The notes below the pieces were generated by a model. It was not told the origin of the DNA, did not search any database, and was given only the letters and a program-made list of their open reading frames with translations. From contig JAUWLO010000095.1 of assembly GCA_030613605.1 (NCBI GenBank), positions 1-7,699 on the forward strand: DNA of 7,699 bases. The letters are read 5' to 3'. The translations under genes and the position numbers were made by a program. The DNA is from Gammaproteobacteria bacterium (GTDB lineage: Bacteria > Pseudomonadota > Gammaproteobacteria > SZUA-152). Positions 5,767-7,699 of this stretch are shown here, piece after piece; position 1 is the first letter of the stretch; every line of letters starts with the position of its first letter.

Positions 5767-5788
5767 AAATGTGACATGTGTCTCATTT
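5767..5788 (+). promoter_or_regulatory. CRP-like (cAMP receptor protein) binding site
   Basis: The outer arms are AAATGTGA (5767-5774) and TCTCATTT (5781-5788) around 6 bp, compared with the CRP consensus AAATGTGA-N6-TCACATTT: 15 of 16 arm positions match. The centre, at about 5777.5, is 43 bp upstream of the kinase ATG at 5821. If it were a class II activator site the transcript would begin almost at the ATG; otherwise it may repress, or a downstream start may be used. No strong core promoter is evident between it and the gene. Confidence 0.55.
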
Positions 5789-5820
5789 AAGGAAAAATGT
5801 AAATTGACGTTAAAAGTAGC

Positions 5821-7287
5821 ATGAATTCATGGACCTCGGATCGATTAACAGCCACAGCCGTGCTGACCCTGAACAAAGCACGTTCGGCTGCGATCTTATT
5901 GCCGGGAATGATTCGAAAACCAGTGGTTGCACGACGCTGCCTGTTTGGAGCACGGCTAGCGCAAATTGTTCTGCTGGTATCATTACTTACTATGCCAACA
6001 TTGATCCCCGAATTTTTTGATGCACTCACTGATAAGCTATCCCCTCCGACGGCGACTGAAAATTTCCAACGCTTTTTTAAGGGACTGCAACATTCCCCAA
6101 ATCTTGATTTTTATCAGGTGATTATTCGTACAACATTATGGGGAGGAACAGGCCTGGTCATTCTGTTCCTCTTTTGGCTAAATATCCCACGCGCAGTAAA
6201 GGAATCGCAAAGCCTTTCTGATGAAAATGAAAAACAGGCCGACGAATTAATAAATATTGATCCCGCCCAAAGCGTCATCCTGTATCAATCCGCAATCACC
6301 ATGACAGTGGATCCCGAAAAAGAAACAGTTTTACGCACCAAGCTGGAGCAAGTTAAATCACAGGCAAACACCCAAAAGAAAGAGATTTCTGAAACACGTA
6401 TTGCGAATCAACGCATTTCTGAAACAGCATCTGAAACAGTCGTCGTCATTCCGGAATCTGTATCAGAGACAACACAGGTCATAAACAACCGTTACCGTAT
6501 TAAACATGAACTAGGACGTGGTGCCATGGGATTTGTGTATGTGGCTCATGATACAACCCTGGAACGGGATGTTGCCCTCAAGCAACTTGCTCCTCATCTG
6601 ACCCAGGATCATCAGTTCGTTATGCGTTTCCAGCGCGAGGCAAAGGCGCTTGCCAAACTGAGTCATCCTAATATCGTGCAAATTTTCGACTACCTCGAAA
6701 CTGAGGGGCGGATTTGGATTGCAATGGAACTGGTGGATGGAATCGAACTGGCAGAGCGGCTGTCGAAGCATGAACGGTTAACGCTTGAGGAGTGCTATTC
6801 CCTGGGATTGCAGATGAGCCAGGCCCTGGGCTTTGCGCATAGCCAGGGTGTAGTGCACCGTGACCTTAAACCGGCCAATGTTTTAATTTCGAAAAACGGC
6901 AGCATAAAAATCATGGATTTTGGACTGGCAAAACTGAGTCAGTCTAGCTCGCTCACCCAGGTTGGTACGATAATGGGATCCGCAGCCTATATGAGTCCCG
7001 AGCAGGCAACAGGAAAAGACTGTGATGACAAAACAGATATCTATGCTCTGGGTGTTGTATTGTATTTCATGACCACCGGGAAGTTGCCATTCATTGGGGA
7101 TGCGCAAAGCGTAATTGCCCAGCACCTTACCCAGGTACCGCTAGCTCCCCAGGAAATAAATTCGGATATCCCACCAATCCTGAATGCTCTCATTCTTCAA
7201 ATGCTTGAGAAAGCCCCCAAAGACCGACCTTCATCCATGGCGACAATTTCAGCGGAGCTAGAATCATTACTTCAATCTGTCAGCTAG
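5821..7287 (+). CDS. Membrane-anchored Hanks-type Ser/Thr protein kinase (C-terminal kinase domain)
   Basis: A 488-residue protein. Residues 1-45 are basic and cytoplasmic; membrane segments are near 46-64 and 104-121, with a short periplasmic loop of about 40 residues. A helical linker (130-180; INIDPAQSVILYQSAI is TPR-like) and a Ser/Thr-rich stretch with four SET motifs (189-217) lead to a complete kinase domain at 225-485. It shows the glycine loop LGRGAMGFVY (231-240), VALK with Lys254, a likely helix-C Glu273, catalytic HRDLKPAN (Asp348, Asn353), DFG (366-368), activation-loop Thr380 and Thr383, MSPE (391-394), DIYALG (Asp406) and Arg469. It should phosphorylate Ser/Thr of cytoplasmic proteins and probably itself. 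Unlike PknB-type kinases, the kinase domain follows the membrane segments and there are no PASTA repeats. The ATG at 5821 is the first in frame after a stop at 5800; the Shine-Dalgarno is weak, and ATG 5908 (Met30) is an alternative that keeps both membrane segments. No phosphatase gene is adjacent. Confidence 0.95.
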   Translation: MNSWTSDRLTATAVLTLNKARSAAILLPGMIRKPVVARRCLFGARLAQIVLLVSLLTMPTLIPEFFDALTDKLSPPTATENFQRFFKGLQHSPNLDFYQVIIRTTLWGGTGLVILFLFWLNIPRAVKESQSLSDENEKQADELINIDPAQSVILYQSAITMTVDPEKETVLRTKLEQVKSQANTQKKEISETRIANQRISETASETVVVIPESVSETTQVINNRYRIKHELGRGAMGFVYVAHDTTLERDVALKQLAPHLTQDHQFVMRFQREAKALAKLSHPNIVQIFDYLETEGRIWIAMELVDGIELAERLSKHERLTLEECYSLGLQMSQALGFAHSQGVVHRDLKPANVLISKNGSIKIMDFGLAKLSQSSSLTQVGTIMGSAAYMSPEQATGKDCDDKTDIYALGVVLYFMTTGKLPFIGDAQSVIAQHLTQVPLAPQEINSDIPPILNALILQMLEKAPKDRPSSMATISAELESLLQSVS

Positions 7288-7383
7288 CTTACTGTTTCCA
7301 GTTAAGTTAATTAAAGCAAGTGATATAACCGATTTTTTTAAATCGATAGTCAGGAAATGATGGGGGGTTGTATAAAGCAGACG

Positions 7384-7699
7384 CTAAATCAAACCCCGCA
7401 CAAACGGAATCGTCAGCTTCCTATGCTGTGCCAACGAAGCATCATCAAGCCTATCCAGCAAAGCAAACAAAGAAACCATATCCCTCGCACTGCGCCTGAT
7501 TAAAAACAACCCAATTTCTTCTGTTAATTCAAATCCACGCGCGCTCGCCCGCAACTGCAATGCTGCTATTTTATTAGCATCATTTAATTCCTGCAGATGA
7601 AACACAGGGCCCCAACTGAGTCGTGACTGCAAATCGCCTAAAGACATAGACAGGGCTTTCGGCGCAACATCGCCAGCTACTATCATTTTATTACCGGCA
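7384..7699 (-). CDS. hda: Hda, DnaA regulatory inactivator, C-terminal part (5' end outside window)
   Basis: The visible 105 residues are the C-terminal portion of Hda, a DnaA-like AAA+ protein. With the DNA-loaded beta clamp it stimulates ATP hydrolysis by DnaA after initiation (RIDA) and so prevents re-replication. SLGDLQSRLSWGPVFHLQEL, then KIAALQLRASARGFEL, RRSARDMVSLFALLDRLDDA and the terminal KLTIPFVRGLI match the Hda C terminus block by block. The tail lacks a DnaA domain IV DNA-binding helix-turn-helix, separating it from DnaA itself. RASARGFEL should hold the Box VII arginine region. The frame is open to the right edge (AGNKMIVAGD); the Met at 7686 is internal, so the N-terminal clamp-binding motif and Walker A lie outside. 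It is convergent with the kinase gene; I see no strong terminator in the 96-bp spacer. Confidence 0.93.
   Translation of the reverse strand, partial: AGNKMIVAGDVAPKALSMSLGDLQSRLSWGPVFHLQELNDANKIAALQLRASARGFELTEEIGLFLIRRSARDMVSLFALLDRLDDASLAQHRKLTIPFVRGLI

Noticed and set aside
7330..7345. Hairpin CGATTT-TTTT-AAATCG between the kinase gene and hda as a terminator
   Set aside because: The stem is only 6 bp and AT-rich, with no T-run after it on either strand.

Overview
The window looks like ordinary chromosome of a gammaproteobacterium. The clearest pointers are Hda (the DnaA-inactivating AAA+ protein), a YfgD-type arsenate reductase followed by WrbA, a class I (Fe-S) fumarase and three Lol-type lipoproteins. 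Base composition is close to balanced. I see no transposase, integrase, tRNA, rRNA or CRISPR array. Species cannot be named from this sequence alone.

Layout, left to right. (1) The C-terminal half of a class I fumarase (+) ends at 815 and faces a small secreted protein (-, 935-1342); both share a GC-rich bidirectional terminator at 875-901. (2) The small secreted gene has a striking upstream array at 1436-1474: four CTTAA half-sites exactly 11 bp apart, the layout bound by OmpR-family response regulators such as PmrA/QseB, with a -10 element (TATTAT) 10 bp downstream. (3) A leftward envelope cluster follows: a small lipoprotein with a DUF4398-like helical domain (3124-3414), a larger lipoprotein with a similar helical domain plus a C-terminal LysM domain (2141-2977), and a UPF0114/YqhA-family inner-membrane protein (1566-2108), ended by a hairpin-plus-T-run terminator. 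(4) The divergent spacer 3415-3619 holds a 36-bp imperfect inverted repeat whose two arms each contain a -10-like TACAAT, one per strand. (5) arsC and wrbA (+) form a tight operon. (6) A coiled-coil lipoprotein (-, 4652-5542) is transcribed divergently from a two-membrane-segment Ser/Thr protein kinase (+, 5821-7287). (7) The C-terminal half of hda (-) runs off the right edge.

Functional reading. Much of the window concerns the cell envelope: three predicted outer-membrane lipoproteins, one secreted protein, one membrane protein and a membrane-anchored kinase. The kinase has every canonical catalytic residue, but its kinase domain lies after the membrane segments, not before them as in PknB-type kinases. 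It has no phosphatase, FHA or PASTA partner in the window; its only close companion is the divergent lipoprotein. A near-perfect CRP-like site sits just upstream of the kinase start. From memory of Pseudomonas genomes, arsC, wrbA and hda lie close together, so the kinase/lipoprotein pair may be an insertion into a conserved neighbourhood. The best candidates for something undescribed are this kinase-lipoprotein module, the 11-bp-periodic regulatory array with its unknown secreted product, and the divergent-promoter inverted repeat.
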